DNA from: an uncultured Gammaproteobacteria bacterium
GTDB lineage: Bacteria; Pseudomonadota; Gammaproteobacteria; Pseudomonadales; Pseudohongiellaceae
Length of the DNA stretch: 11,307 nt
Assembly: GCA_937898685.1 (NCBI GenBank)
Contig: CALEJT010000056.1
Location: 1 to 11,307 of the forward strand
Direction: 5' to 3'
Part shown: piece after piece, positions 1 through 6,063 of the stretch
Layout of the letters: each line of letters opens with the position of its first letter
Numbering within the stretch: the stretch's first letter is position 1
Made by a program: the position numbers and the translations under genes
Notes under the pieces: generated by a model
The model's input: the letters and a program-made list of their open reading frames with translations, nothing else
What the model was told of the DNA's origin: nothing
Databases searched by the model: none

Positions 1-124
1 CGCGCGGGAGCGAGCCAAACTGTTGGCTTACTTTCTCCGATCCTGTGCAACTTGGCCTCCAGCATCTCTCCAGCCGCTCGCAGAGCTCGCGTCGTTCGCG
101 CGGGAGCGAGCCAAACTGTTGGCT
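1..124. repeat. Direct repeat, 28 bp identical, 96-bp spacing
   Basis: Bases 1-28 are identical to bases 97-124, so two copies sit exactly 96 bp apart and the first begins at the window edge. More copies may lie to the left. The copies diverge right after this core: the second continues into the right arm of a palindrome, the first does not. Basis: seen directly by reading the sequence. It lies just beyond the 3' end of the minus-strand hydantoinase gene. The origin (REP-like element or duplicated terminator) is inference. Confidence 0.75.
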
Positions 125-129
125 CGCTC
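104..129. repeat. REP-like palindrome after the hydantoinase gene
   Basis: GAGCGAGCC (104-112) and GGCTCGCTC (121-129) form a perfect 9-bp inverted repeat around the 8-nt centre AAACTGTT. It lies 10 bp beyond the stop codon of the minus-strand gene and could fold at the 3' end of its mRNA. No T tract follows on the minus strand, so a standard intrinsic terminator is not supported. A REP-like element or a 3'-end stabilising hairpin fits better. Confidence 0.55.
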
Positions 130-139
130 GTTTCCGCGC

Positions 140-1687
140 TCACCCAAATCCACCGCCGCCTGGGGTTTCGAGGGTCAATACATCACCGGGCTGCGCGGTG
201 AACGACGTCTTGGCCGGCAAGGGTTCGCCATTGAGCAGATTGCGTCCGGGTGCCGCGGCCTTACCACCGGCCAGGCCCCACGGTGCATGACGCCGCCGTT
301 CGGTGAGCAGACTCACCACTGTCGGTTCGAGAAATTCGTACTCGCGCACGAGACCATCACCACCGCGATGTCGTCCTTGACCACCGCTGCCGTGACGCAC
401 GGCATAGCGGCGTACGCGCAGGGGATAGTGCAGTTCCAAACTTTCCACCGGTGTGTTGAGCGTATTGGTCATGTGCGCATGTGCCGCGCTCATGCCCGGG
501 CCGTTGGGGCCCGCCCCCAAACCACCGGCCAAGGTCTCGTAGTAATCCCACGACCGCGCCGCGCTGCGTGCACCCATCGCCACGTTGTTCATCGTGCCCT
601 GGCTCGCCGCGGGAATACGTTCCGGCAGCGCCTGCGCCAGTGCGCCCAACATCACGTCGACCAAACGCATCGAGGTTTCGACATTGCCCGCCGCCACTGC
701 CGCCGGATGACGCGCATGCACGAGCGATCCCGGCTCTGCCACCAGACGCAGGGGACGAAACACTCCCGCGCAAGTCGGCGCCTGCTCGGGCAACAAACAT
801 CGCAGCACGTAAAACACCGCAGCCGCCGTCACCGCGAGCGGACAATTGATGTTGCCTGCCACCTGCGGTGCCGTGCCGTGAAAATCGGCACAAAGCCCTT
901 GTTCATCGATGCTCAACGTCAGACGAATCGCGATGTCGGCATTGCCCTGTCCATCGTCGTCCATCACATCGCTGAACTGCCATGTACCTTTTGGCAGATC
1001 CGCCAACGCCGCTCGACTCAATGCTTCGCCGTAATCCTGCAGCGCGGTAAGCGCCGCGCGGAAATCCGCCACACCTTGTCGCTCCACCAGCGCCAGCAGC
1101 CGTTCAACACCCACCTGATTCGCGCTGTATTGCGCCGTGAAATCGCCACCGGGCAAGCGCACTTGCTGCGCTGGCGCAAGTCCCAATGCTGCCTCGAGCC
1201 TGCGACACAACTCTGCATTCAATTCACCGGCGCGCACCAGGTATTGCGGACTGATCAGGAGGCCTTCTTCCTCGAGGCGACTCGCATTCGGCATGGAGCC
1301 CGGCGTGTCGGAGCCGATGTTGGCGTGATGCGCACGATTCACCACGAAGCCGAGCAACTCATCGCCATGAAAGGCAGGCGTGATCAGCGTGACGTCCGGC
1401 AGATGCGTCCCGCCCTTGAAGGGGTCGTTGAGAATCACCGTATCACCGTGCCGCCACTCGAAGGCCTGCACCACGTCCGCCATCGCATAGGCCATGCTGC
1501 CGAGATGCACCGGAATGTGCGCGGCCTGCGCGCACAGCTGCCCCTGCGCATCGAACAAGGCGCAGGAAAAATCGAGACGATCCTTGATGTTCGGTGAGAA
1601 CGCACTGCGCCGCAGCACCACGCCCATCTCATTGCAGATGGCTTCCAGGCGGCTGACGAACAGACTGAGCTCGATGGTGTCGATCAT
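140..1687 (-). CDS. hyuB: Hydantoinase B / oxoprolinase family protein (N-methylhydantoinase B-like)
   Basis: A 515-residue protein of the HyuB family (Pfam hydantoinase B/oxoprolinase), soluble and probably cytoplasmic. Family members act with a HyuA partner in ATP-dependent opening of hydantoin or 5-oxoproline rings, or in related carboxylase complexes; the substrate cannot be read here. The N-terminus (IDTIELSLFVSRLEAICNEM, then GVVLRRSAFSPNIKDR) is typical. NDP (87-89), the HLPD segment (95-98) and the RAHH block (118-121) match the family's conserved core, and the glycine-rich end (TPGGGGFG) is its usual C-terminus. Residue 123 is Asn where family members often have Asp. I chose ATG 1687 because homologues usually begin MID; ATG 1696 in the same frame is the alternative. 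No hyuA lies beside its start, since the next gene is divergent. A partner could lie left of the window. Confidence 0.85.
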   Translation of the reverse strand: MIDTIELSLFVSRLEAICNEMGVVLRRSAFSPNIKDRLDFSCALFDAQGQLCAQAAHIPVHLGSMAYAMADVVQAFEWRHGDTVILNDPFKGGTHLPDVTLITPAFHGDELLGFVVNRAHHANIGSDTPGSMPNASRLEEEGLLISPQYLVRAGELNAELCRRLEAALGLAPAQQVRLPGGDFTAQYSANQVGVERLLALVERQGVADFRAALTALQDYGEALSRAALADLPKGTWQFSDVMDDDGQGNADIAIRLTLSIDEQGLCADFHGTAPQVAGNINCPLAVTAAAVFYVLRCLLPEQAPTCAGVFRPLRLVAEPGSLVHARHPAAVAAGNVETSMRLVDVMLGALAQALPERIPAASQGTMNNVAMGARSAARSWDYYETLAGGLGAGPNGPGMSAAHAHMTNTLNTPVESLELHYPLRVRRYAVRHGSGGQGRHRGGDGLVREYEFLEPTVVSLLTERRRHAPWGLAGGKAAAPGRNLLNGEPLPAKTSFTAQPGDVLTLETPGGGGFG

Positions 1688-1716
1688 GAACAGCATCCAC
1701 AGCAGAGGAAGCGCGC

Positions 1717-1722
1717 ACTATA
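1717..1722 (-). promoter_or_regulatory. Possible -10 element for the hydantoinase gene
   Basis: On the minus strand the hexamer TATAGT lies about 30 bp before the likely start codon. No good -35 hexamer is visible at the right distance (the 17-bp position reads GCCCAC), so a promoter here is tentative and may need an activator. Confidence 0.3.
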
Positions 1723-1735
1723 GCGCAGGTATTAC

Positions 1736-1800
1736 GTAGGTGGGCGCCGGTTCTGCGACAGGCTGTGTAGGTTGGCGCTGCGCCGCAGGCGAAGCCCAAC
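1736..1800 (+). repeat. GTAGGTTGG-type palindromic repeat, forward copy plus half copy
   Basis: A 34-bp element at 1767-1800 begins GTAGGTTGGCGC and ends GGCGAAGCCCAAC. It carries internal complementarity (GTTGG against CCAAC). A half copy, GTAGGTGGGCGCCG, sits at 1736-1749 and matches the start of the full copy at 12 of 14 bases, 31 bp upstream. Elements of this general form are common intergenic palindromes in proteobacteria (established knowledge, from memory). Confidence 0.6.
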
Positions 1801-2082
1801 GAGCGATGTCAGAAACAGCGTTGCACTTCAAATGGTGCACCCACTGTTCTTCCTCTCATTCACCGCTCACAGAAAAGGTCCCAATCCTTGGCGATCGAGC
1901 AAGTTGCAGTGGCGGAGTGTCTGCTGGGGCGAGGACAGGACGTGCGAGCTGCTTGCGATGCTGCGTTCCATCAGCGATCCCGAAGTGAGCATCAAGCCCC
2001 GCGAAGAGAGTTCCTCGCAAATCCACCTTCACTCCGATCTCGCCGCATCTCGGCGGCGTACGACCCAAAGTCATACCCCCGC
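1801..2082. other. Intervening spacer without a recognised gene
   Basis: This 282-bp stretch lies between the two inverted palindromic repeats. Open frames exist on both strands, but none has a clear ribosome binding site, a recognisable family motif or a start outside the repeats. I see no RNA gene here. It could be the body of a small non-autonomous element or a decayed sequence. Confidence 0.4.
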
Positions 2083-2115
2083 GTCGGGCTTCGCCTGCGC
2101 TCGGCGCCAACCTAC
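2083..2115 (-). repeat. GTAGGTTGG-type palindromic repeat, inverted copy
   Basis: This 33-bp element is close to the reverse complement of the one at 1767-1800: GGGCTTCGCCTGCG and GCGCCAACCTAC are shared exactly, and the middle differs by a few bases and one gap. The two copies therefore face each other across about 280 bp. Confidence 0.6.
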
Positions 2116-2275
2116 GCACCGTCTCGATCGCAAGTCATGCCCGACTCCGCGTAACACACACCTCACACGCAGCACCTGCTTCGTCAACGAAAGAGCTCCA
2201 GCAACCGGTCCAAACCGTCGACATACCGACCAAACGACGCCACAAACCCGCCTTTTCCGGGATCGCCGCAGGTGC

Positions 2276-2304
2276 TTTTCATCCCCGCCTTGTTCCACTA
2301 GAAT
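2276..2304 (+). promoter_or_regulatory. Sigma70-like promoter upstream of argD
   Basis: TTTTCA (2276-2281) and TAGAAT (2299-2304) are separated by 17 bp, the preferred sigma70 spacing, and match 4/6 and 5/6 of the consensus hexamers. Transcription would begin near 2311, giving a leader of about 110 nt before argD. No convincing ArgR-type operator was seen. Basis: motif reading; activity is inference. Confidence 0.5.
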
Positions 2305-2305
2305 C

Positions 2306-2343
2306 GCCGCCTTCGGGCGGCCCATGGCTGCCCTTTTCGTTTT
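2306..2343 (+). terminator. Overlapping hairpins with T-rich tail before argD
   Basis: Two mutually exclusive hairpins share bases. GCCGCC (2306-2311) pairs with GGCGGC (2316-2321) around a TTCG tetraloop. Alternatively GGGCGGCC (2315-2322) pairs with GGCTGCCC (2326-2333) around CAT, with one G-T wobble, followed by TTTTCGTTTT. The second form looks like an intrinsic terminator. The promoter predicted at 2276-2304 would start transcription inside the first hairpin, so only the second could form in that transcript. It may instead stop transcription entering from upstream. Confidence 0.4.
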
Positions 2344-2421
2344 CGGAGTTCGAGAAAAGCGCCCAAAGTTGGCGCGAAGCAAGAGCAGTCGTCCACATTC
2401 GCCACGAAAGGAACGTGCCCG

Positions 2422-3606
2422 ATGAGCATACCCGCCACGCTGATGACCACTTACGGCCGGGCCCCGGTCGCCTTCGTCAAAGGCGAAGGCTGCTACCTGG
2501 TGGACAGCGACGGCAAACGCTACCTCGACGCGGTAGCGGGCGTGGCCGTAAACGCCCTCGGCCATAGCCATCCCGGCTTCATCGCTGCCATCCAACAGCA
2601 GGTGGCCACGCTCGTTCACACCTCGAACCTCTATCGCATTCCCCTGCAGGAAGAACTCGCGAACGAACTCTGCCGCCGCAGCGGCATGGAGCAGGTGTTC
2701 TTCTGCAACTCCGGCGCCGAAGCCATCGAAGCCTCGCTCAAACTCGCGCGCAAGATCGGTCACGCGCGTGGCCTGAGTTTGCCGACGATTCTGGTGTTCG
2801 AAGGCGCCTTCCACGGCCGCACGCTTGGCGCACTCACCGCCACGCACAGCCCGAAATATCAGGAAGGCTTCACGCCGCTGCTCGAAGGGTTCGTGCGCGT
2901 GCCCTACAACGACGTGGCCGCAGTCGAAGCCGCCGTCGCCGCCAACCCGCAAATCTGCGCGATTCTCGCCGAACCGATCCAGGGCGAAGGCGGTGTGCGC
3001 ATGCCGGCGGCAGGCTTCGTGAAGGCGCTGCGCGATATCTGCGACAAGCACAACCTGCTGCTCATCCTCGACGAGATTCAGACCGGCAACGGTCGCACCG
3101 GCGCTTGGTTCGCGTGTCAGCACGAAGGTGTGCGTCCCGACATCATGGCCACCGCCAAAGGTCTCGGTAATGGTTTCCCGATCGGCGCCTGTCTGGCCGC
3201 CGGTCCTGCCGCCAACGTGTTCCAGCCCGGCCATCACGGCTCCACCTTCGGTGGCAGCCCGCTCGCCTGCGCCGCAGGTCTGGCGGTTTACAAAGCATTG
3301 GAACAAGAAGATCTCTGCGGCAACGCGGCACGTATCGGCGCTCATCTGCTCGAACGTTTCCGCCGCGACTTGGCCAACGTGCCCGGCATCCGCGAAATCC
3401 GCGGCAAGGGCCTGATGCTCGGCATCGAACTCGATAAGGAATGCGGCGAACTCGCCACTCGCGCCCGCGAGCGCGGTTTGCTGATCAACATCGCCAGCGG
3501 CAACACCATTCGCATGGTGCCGCCTCTGGTGCTTTCACAGACCGAAGCCGACTTCCTGGCGGCGACGGTCGTCACGCTCGTGCAGGAGTTCTGTCATGGC
3601 CGTTAG
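2422..3606 (+). CDS. argD: Acetylornithine aminotransferase (ArgD family)
   Basis: A 394-residue class III PLP-dependent aminotransferase of usual ArgD length. It interconverts N-acetylornithine plus 2-oxoglutarate with N-acetylglutamate semialdehyde plus glutamate in arginine synthesis; enzymes of this group often also act on succinyldiaminopimelate for lysine. The NSGAEAIE motif (from about residue 94), LDEIQTGNGRTG with Asp217 and Gln220 near the cofactor ring, and TAKGLGNGFPIGA with Lys246 as the Schiff-base lysine are intact. ATG 2422 is preceded by AAAGGA (2407-2412), 9 bp away. The stop overlaps the start of argF by 11 bp, so the two are almost certainly co-transcribed and translationally coupled. 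The argF neighbour supports ArgD over the paralogous succinylornithine or GABA aminotransferases. Confidence 0.93.
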   Translation: MSIPATLMTTYGRAPVAFVKGEGCYLVDSDGKRYLDAVAGVAVNALGHSHPGFIAAIQQQVATLVHTSNLYRIPLQEELANELCRRSGMEQVFFCNSGAEAIEASLKLARKIGHARGLSLPTILVFEGAFHGRTLGALTATHSPKYQEGFTPLLEGFVRVPYNDVAAVEAAVAANPQICAILAEPIQGEGGVRMPAAGFVKALRDICDKHNLLLILDEIQTGNGRTGAWFACQHEGVRPDIMATAKGLGNGFPIGACLAAGPAANVFQPGHHGSTFGGSPLACAAGLAVYKALEQEDLCGNAARIGAHLLERFRRDLANVPGIREIRGKGLMLGIELDKECGELATRARERGLLINIASGNTIRMVPPLVLSQTEADFLAATVVTLVQEFCHGR

Positions 3607-4501
3607 ACACTTTCTCAGACTCACCGATCTCAGCCCCAGCGAGCTCAAGCAGCTCCTTCAGCGCGCCAGCGAACTGAAGACACAACTGCGCAACGGGCTG
3701 CGCCACGAGGTACTCAAGTACCGCACGTTGGCGATGGTGTTCGAGAAAGCGTCCACACGTACCCGCGTTTCCTTCGAGACCGCCATGATCCAACTCGGCG
3801 GCGGCTCGATCTTCCTGTCGCCCAACGACACGCAGCTCGGTCGTGGCGAACCGATCGAAGACACCACGCGCGTGCTCGCCAGCATGTGCGACGCCATCAT
3901 GGTGCGCACCTTCGAACATTCGAAAGTCGAGCGCATGGCGGCCGTATCGAAAGTGCCGGTGATCAACGCGCTCACCGACGATCATCACCCCTGCCAGTTG
4001 CTGGCCGACATGCAGACCTATCAGGAACACCGCGGTGACATCAGCGGCAAGACCGTGTGCTGGGTCGGCGACGGCAACAACATGTGCAACAGCTTCATCG
4101 ACGCTGCACGGTTGCTCGACTTCGAACTCGTGGTGGCCTGCCCCGAAGGCTATGAACCGATGGCATCCCTGCTCGAAGCGAACAAGGATCGCGTCCGCAT
4201 CGTGCGCAAGCCGGAAGAAGCGGTGAAAGGCGCCTCGCTCGTCGCCACCGACGTGTGGGCTTCGATGGGCCAGGAAAGCGAACAGCTGAAACGCAAGGAA
4301 GCCTTCGCGGCCTATCAGGTGACGGCCGATCTCATGAGCCGCGCCGCCAGCGATGCCATCTTCCTGCACTGCCTGCCCGCCCATCGCGGCGAAGAAGTGG
4401 CAGCCGAAGTGATCGACCATCCCGATTCCGTGGTGTGGGACGAGGCGGAAAATCGCCTGCACGCCCAGAAGGCGCTGCTGGAATTCCTGCTCTGCCGCTG
4501 A
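3596..4501 (+). CDS. argF: Ornithine carbamoyltransferase
   Basis: A 301-residue cytosolic enzyme that condenses carbamoyl phosphate with ornithine to give citrulline in arginine synthesis. The carbamoyl-phosphate loop STRTR (53-57, within FEKASTRTRVSFE), HPCQ (131-134), the DVWASMGQE segment (219-227) and the catalytic HCLP motif (258-261) are all present. Length is normal for the family. The start ATG 3596 has AGGAG at 3584-3588, 7 bp upstream and inside the argD reading frame, which supports the overlapping start. The ABC gene begins 22 bp after the stop. The pairing with argD indicates the anabolic enzyme; the catabolic form (arcB) normally sits with arginine deiminase genes, which are absent here. 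Confidence 0.95.
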   Translation: MAVRHFLRLTDLSPSELKQLLQRASELKTQLRNGLRHEVLKYRTLAMVFEKASTRTRVSFETAMIQLGGGSIFLSPNDTQLGRGEPIEDTTRVLASMCDAIMVRTFEHSKVERMAAVSKVPVINALTDDHHPCQLLADMQTYQEHRGDISGKTVCWVGDGNNMCNSFIDAARLLDFELVVACPEGYEPMASLLEANKDRVRIVRKPEEAVKGASLVATDVWASMGQESEQLKRKEAFAAYQVTADLMSRAASDAIFLHCLPAHRGEEVAAEVIDHPDSVVWDEAENRLHAQKALLEFLLCR

Positions 4502-4523
4502 GGCAGGAGGCACTGACACCGGC

Positions 4524-5573
4524 ATGAGCCACTGGCTACGCATCGACAGCATCACGTGCCGCTACGGCGACAAGGAAGTGCTGCGTGACCTCAGCTTCGA
4601 GGTCGAGCAAGGCCACATCGCCTGTCTGCTTGGCGCCAGCGGCTGCGGCAAGACCACTGCCCTGCGCGCCATCGCCGGTCTCGAACCGATCCACTCGGGC
4701 AGCATCCAGCTCGCCGGCCTTACGCTCAGCACGCCCACGCACAACCTGCCACCGGAAAAACGCCAGGTCGGCATGGTGTTCCAGGACTACGCACTGTTTC
4801 CACATCTCACCGTACGCGAGAACATCGCCTTCGGCCTGCATGGCCTGAGCAAACACGAACAGAACGAACGTACCGCGCAACTGCTCGCGCTGATCCGACT
4901 CGAGGAATATGCGGCTCTCTATCCGCATCAGCTTTCCGGTGGACAGCAGCAACGCATCGCGCTGGCGCGTGCCTTGGCGCCGCGTCCGAAGCTGTTGTTG
5001 CTCGACGAACCCTTCTCGAATCTCGACACCGAACTGCGCCGCGCGCTCAGCCTCGAAGTGCGCGACATCCTGCGCAAGCACCAGACCACGGCGATTCTCG
5101 TCACGCACGATCAGAACGAAGCATTCACGATGAGCGACGTGATCGGCGTGATGTCGGGCGGCAAGCTTCTGCAATGGGCCCCCCCGCACCAGTTGTTCCA
5201 TGAGCCGGTGTCGCCCGAAGTGGCCGCCTTCGTCTCGCACGGACAATTCCTGCGCGCCACGCTGCTCAGCCCGACACGCGTGCAGACCCTGCTCGGCGAA
5301 GTGGAACTGGAAAAGCCGCATCCCGAGTGGCATGCCGAAGGCCGCGCCGTGCAACTGCTGCTGCGCCCCTGGAATGTGCACTACAGTCCCGCCGGTGGTG
5401 CAGTGGCGCGCATCGAGAACCAGCAGTTCATCGGCACCTACACCCAGACCACGCTGCGTCTGAGCGATGGTTCCGTCCTCACCAGCCACGACGAAGCGCT
5501 CGCCGGTCTGCCGCACGGCGCCGAGGTCAACCTGCGCCTCAGCAACCAGCACCTGCGCCTCTTTCCCGCCTGA
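4524..5573 (+). CDS. ABC transporter ATP-binding protein, FbpC/PotA-like
   Basis: A 349-residue ATPase subunit that would power an importer at the inner face of the membrane. The nucleotide-binding domain has Walker A GASGCGKT (37-44), Q-loop Gln87, signature LSGGQQQR (137-144), Walker B LLLLDEP (157-163), the D-loop SNLD and switch His195. From about residue 240 to the end there is a C-terminal regulatory, TOBE-like region, as in ferric iron (FbpC), polyamine (PotA) and sulfate/molybdate importer ATPases. VFQDYALFPHLTVREN is typical of that group, and the iron type is my best guess. AGGAGG (4505-4510) lies 13 bp before ATG 4524, rather far, but no nearer in-frame start exists. No permease or binding protein is adjacent, so the partners must be elsewhere. 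Likely co-transcribed with argDF. Confidence 0.85.
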   Translation: MSHWLRIDSITCRYGDKEVLRDLSFEVEQGHIACLLGASGCGKTTALRAIAGLEPIHSGSIQLAGLTLSTPTHNLPPEKRQVGMVFQDYALFPHLTVRENIAFGLHGLSKHEQNERTAQLLALIRLEEYAALYPHQLSGGQQQRIALARALAPRPKLLLLDEPFSNLDTELRRALSLEVRDILRKHQTTAILVTHDQNEAFTMSDVIGVMSGGKLLQWAPPHQLFHEPVSPEVAAFVSHGQFLRATLLSPTRVQTLLGEVELEKPHPEWHAEGRAVQLLLRPWNVHYSPAGGAVARIENQQFIGTYTQTTLRLSDGSVLTSHDEALAGLPHGAEVNLRLSNQHLRLFPA

Positions 5574-5586
5574 TTCCGATCGGAAT
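5573..5586. repeat. Small perfect palindrome at the end of the ABC gene
   Basis: ATTCCGATCGGAAT is a perfect 14-bp palindrome beginning on the last base of the ABC gene stop codon. As RNA it would give a 5-bp stem with a GATC loop and only a short T run, too weak for a confident terminator. It may be a protein site or coincidence. Confidence 0.3.
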
Positions 5587-5597
5587 TTCACACAATT

Positions 5598-5617
5598 GAC
5601 CACAATATCTTGTGGTC
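5598..5617. promoter_or_regulatory. NrdR-box-like palindrome, distal upstream copy
   Basis: GACCACAA (5598-5605), a TATC centre and TTGTGGTC (5610-5617) form a perfect 8-bp inverted repeat. The inner 16 bp (5600-5615) resemble the NrdR box known from ribonucleotide reductase promoters (roughly acaCwAtATaTwgtgt). It shares the 12-mer CAATATCTTGTG with the box beside the nrdA promoter and matches the reverse complement of 6442-6461 at 19 of 20 bases. It is about 400 bp from the nearest good promoter, so its role is unclear: a looping site, or a hairpin after the arg cluster. Confidence 0.55.
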
Positions 5618-5740
5618 ACCCCGATAACGCCAAAGCCTGAAAATCACAGGGTTTCGCGCGCCTCTGACACACTGACACAACAGCGCTGCAACGTGTCGTC
5701 CTTCAACTTATCGACGCTTTTCCAAGAGCGTTTTGCAGAA

Positions 5741-5891
5741 GGGGACACTCACCCAGCAACAGGGGACAGCCACCTTCGTTCTGGGAGGGGACACTCACCT
5801 TTCGATGGACGCGAAGGTGAGTGTCCCATCAAGCGCCCCCTACAAGGTGACTGTCCCTCCCCGCAAAGTTGGCACGAAAGTGGCTGTCCCC
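5741..5891. repeat. Six-copy inverted GGGGACA/TGTCCCC repeat array
   Basis: Three forward copies (GGGGACACTCACC at 5741-5753 and 5787-5799, GGGGACAGCCACC at 5762-5774) are followed by three reverse copies (GGTGAGTGTCCC at 5816-5827, GGTGACTGTCCC at 5846-5857, GTGGCTGTCCCC at 5880-5891). The central pair forms a hairpin of about 16 bp (5788-5804 with 5812-5827) with one extra T in the left arm and a 7-nt loop. This resembles REP/BIME clusters moved by REP-associated tyrosine transposases (inference); no transposase gene is in the window. Confidence 0.7.
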
Positions 5892-5926
5892 TTCCTCAGA
5901 AAATGCGGCCCGGATCGCAGTTTGAG

Positions 5927-5979
5927 TTATCCCTGGCTTATACCGAACTTATCCCCAGATGAGTGCCCACTTATCCACC
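5927..5979 (+). promoter_or_regulatory. Phased array of DnaA-box-like sites upstream of the nrd promoter
   Basis: TTATCCCTG (5927), TTATACCGA (5938), TTATCCCCA (5949) and TTATCCACC (5971) begin 11, 11 and 22 bp apart, all on one face of the helix. The last two match the DnaA box TTWTNCACA at 8 of 9 positions; the first two are weaker. The array ends 22 bp before the -35 element of the candidate nrd promoter. DnaA boxes upstream of nrdAB are known in E. coli, which supports a regulatory reading. Binding here is inference. Confidence 0.55.
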
Positions 5980-6001
5980 TCAAATTCACAAGAAATACCC
6001 C

Positions 6002-6030
6002 TTGTCACAAAAAAACACCCCCGATATAGT
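6002..6030 (+). promoter_or_regulatory. Strong sigma70-like promoter for the nrdAB leader
   Basis: TTGTCA (6002-6007) and TATAGT (6025-6030) match 5/6 of each consensus hexamer with an ideal 17-bp spacer. The start would be near 6038, about 510 bp before the nrdA start codon. It is the best promoter-like sequence I found between the ABC gene and nrdA. Phased DnaA-like sites lie just upstream and NrdR-like boxes lie over and after the -10. Confidence 0.7.
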
Positions 6031-6063
6031 GCGCCCCATACATTCTTTCCCAATATCTTGTGT
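6017..6063. promoter_or_regulatory. Pair of NrdR-like boxes, 31 bp apart, over the nrd promoter
   Basis: The clear box is TCCCAATATCTTGTGT (6048-6063), matching about 13 of 16 positions of the NrdR consensus and lying roughly at +10 to +25. A degenerate partner at 6017-6032 overlaps the -10 and keeps only the right half (ATATAGTG). Their centres are 31 bp apart, about three helical turns, the arrangement known for NrdR boxes in bacterial nrd promoters. NrdR represses nrd genes when (d)ATP is abundant (established knowledge). No nrdR gene is in this window. Confidence 0.6.

Noticed and set aside
23..1597. Long plus-strand open frame opposite the hydantoinase gene
   Set aside because: The minus-strand protein matches the HyuB family over its whole length. 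The plus-strand translation is His/Arg-rich with no recognisable domain.
1767..2115. Complete insertion sequence
   Set aside because: The segment is only about 350 bp, encodes no transposase and shows no target-site duplication. It was kept only as a possible MITE or BIME.
2310..2421. ArgR operator before argD
   Set aside because: I looked for Enterobacteria-type and Pseudomonas-type ArgR half-sites and saw none convincing.
1772..2425. Open frames in the hydantoinase-argD spacer, both strands
   Set aside because: They run through palindromic repeats, lack ribosome binding sites and show no family motif. The longest overlaps the argD start.
5741..5891. CRISPR array
   Set aside because: The units are 12-13 bp, change orientation midway and have irregular short spacers, unlike CRISPR repeats. 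No cas genes are present.
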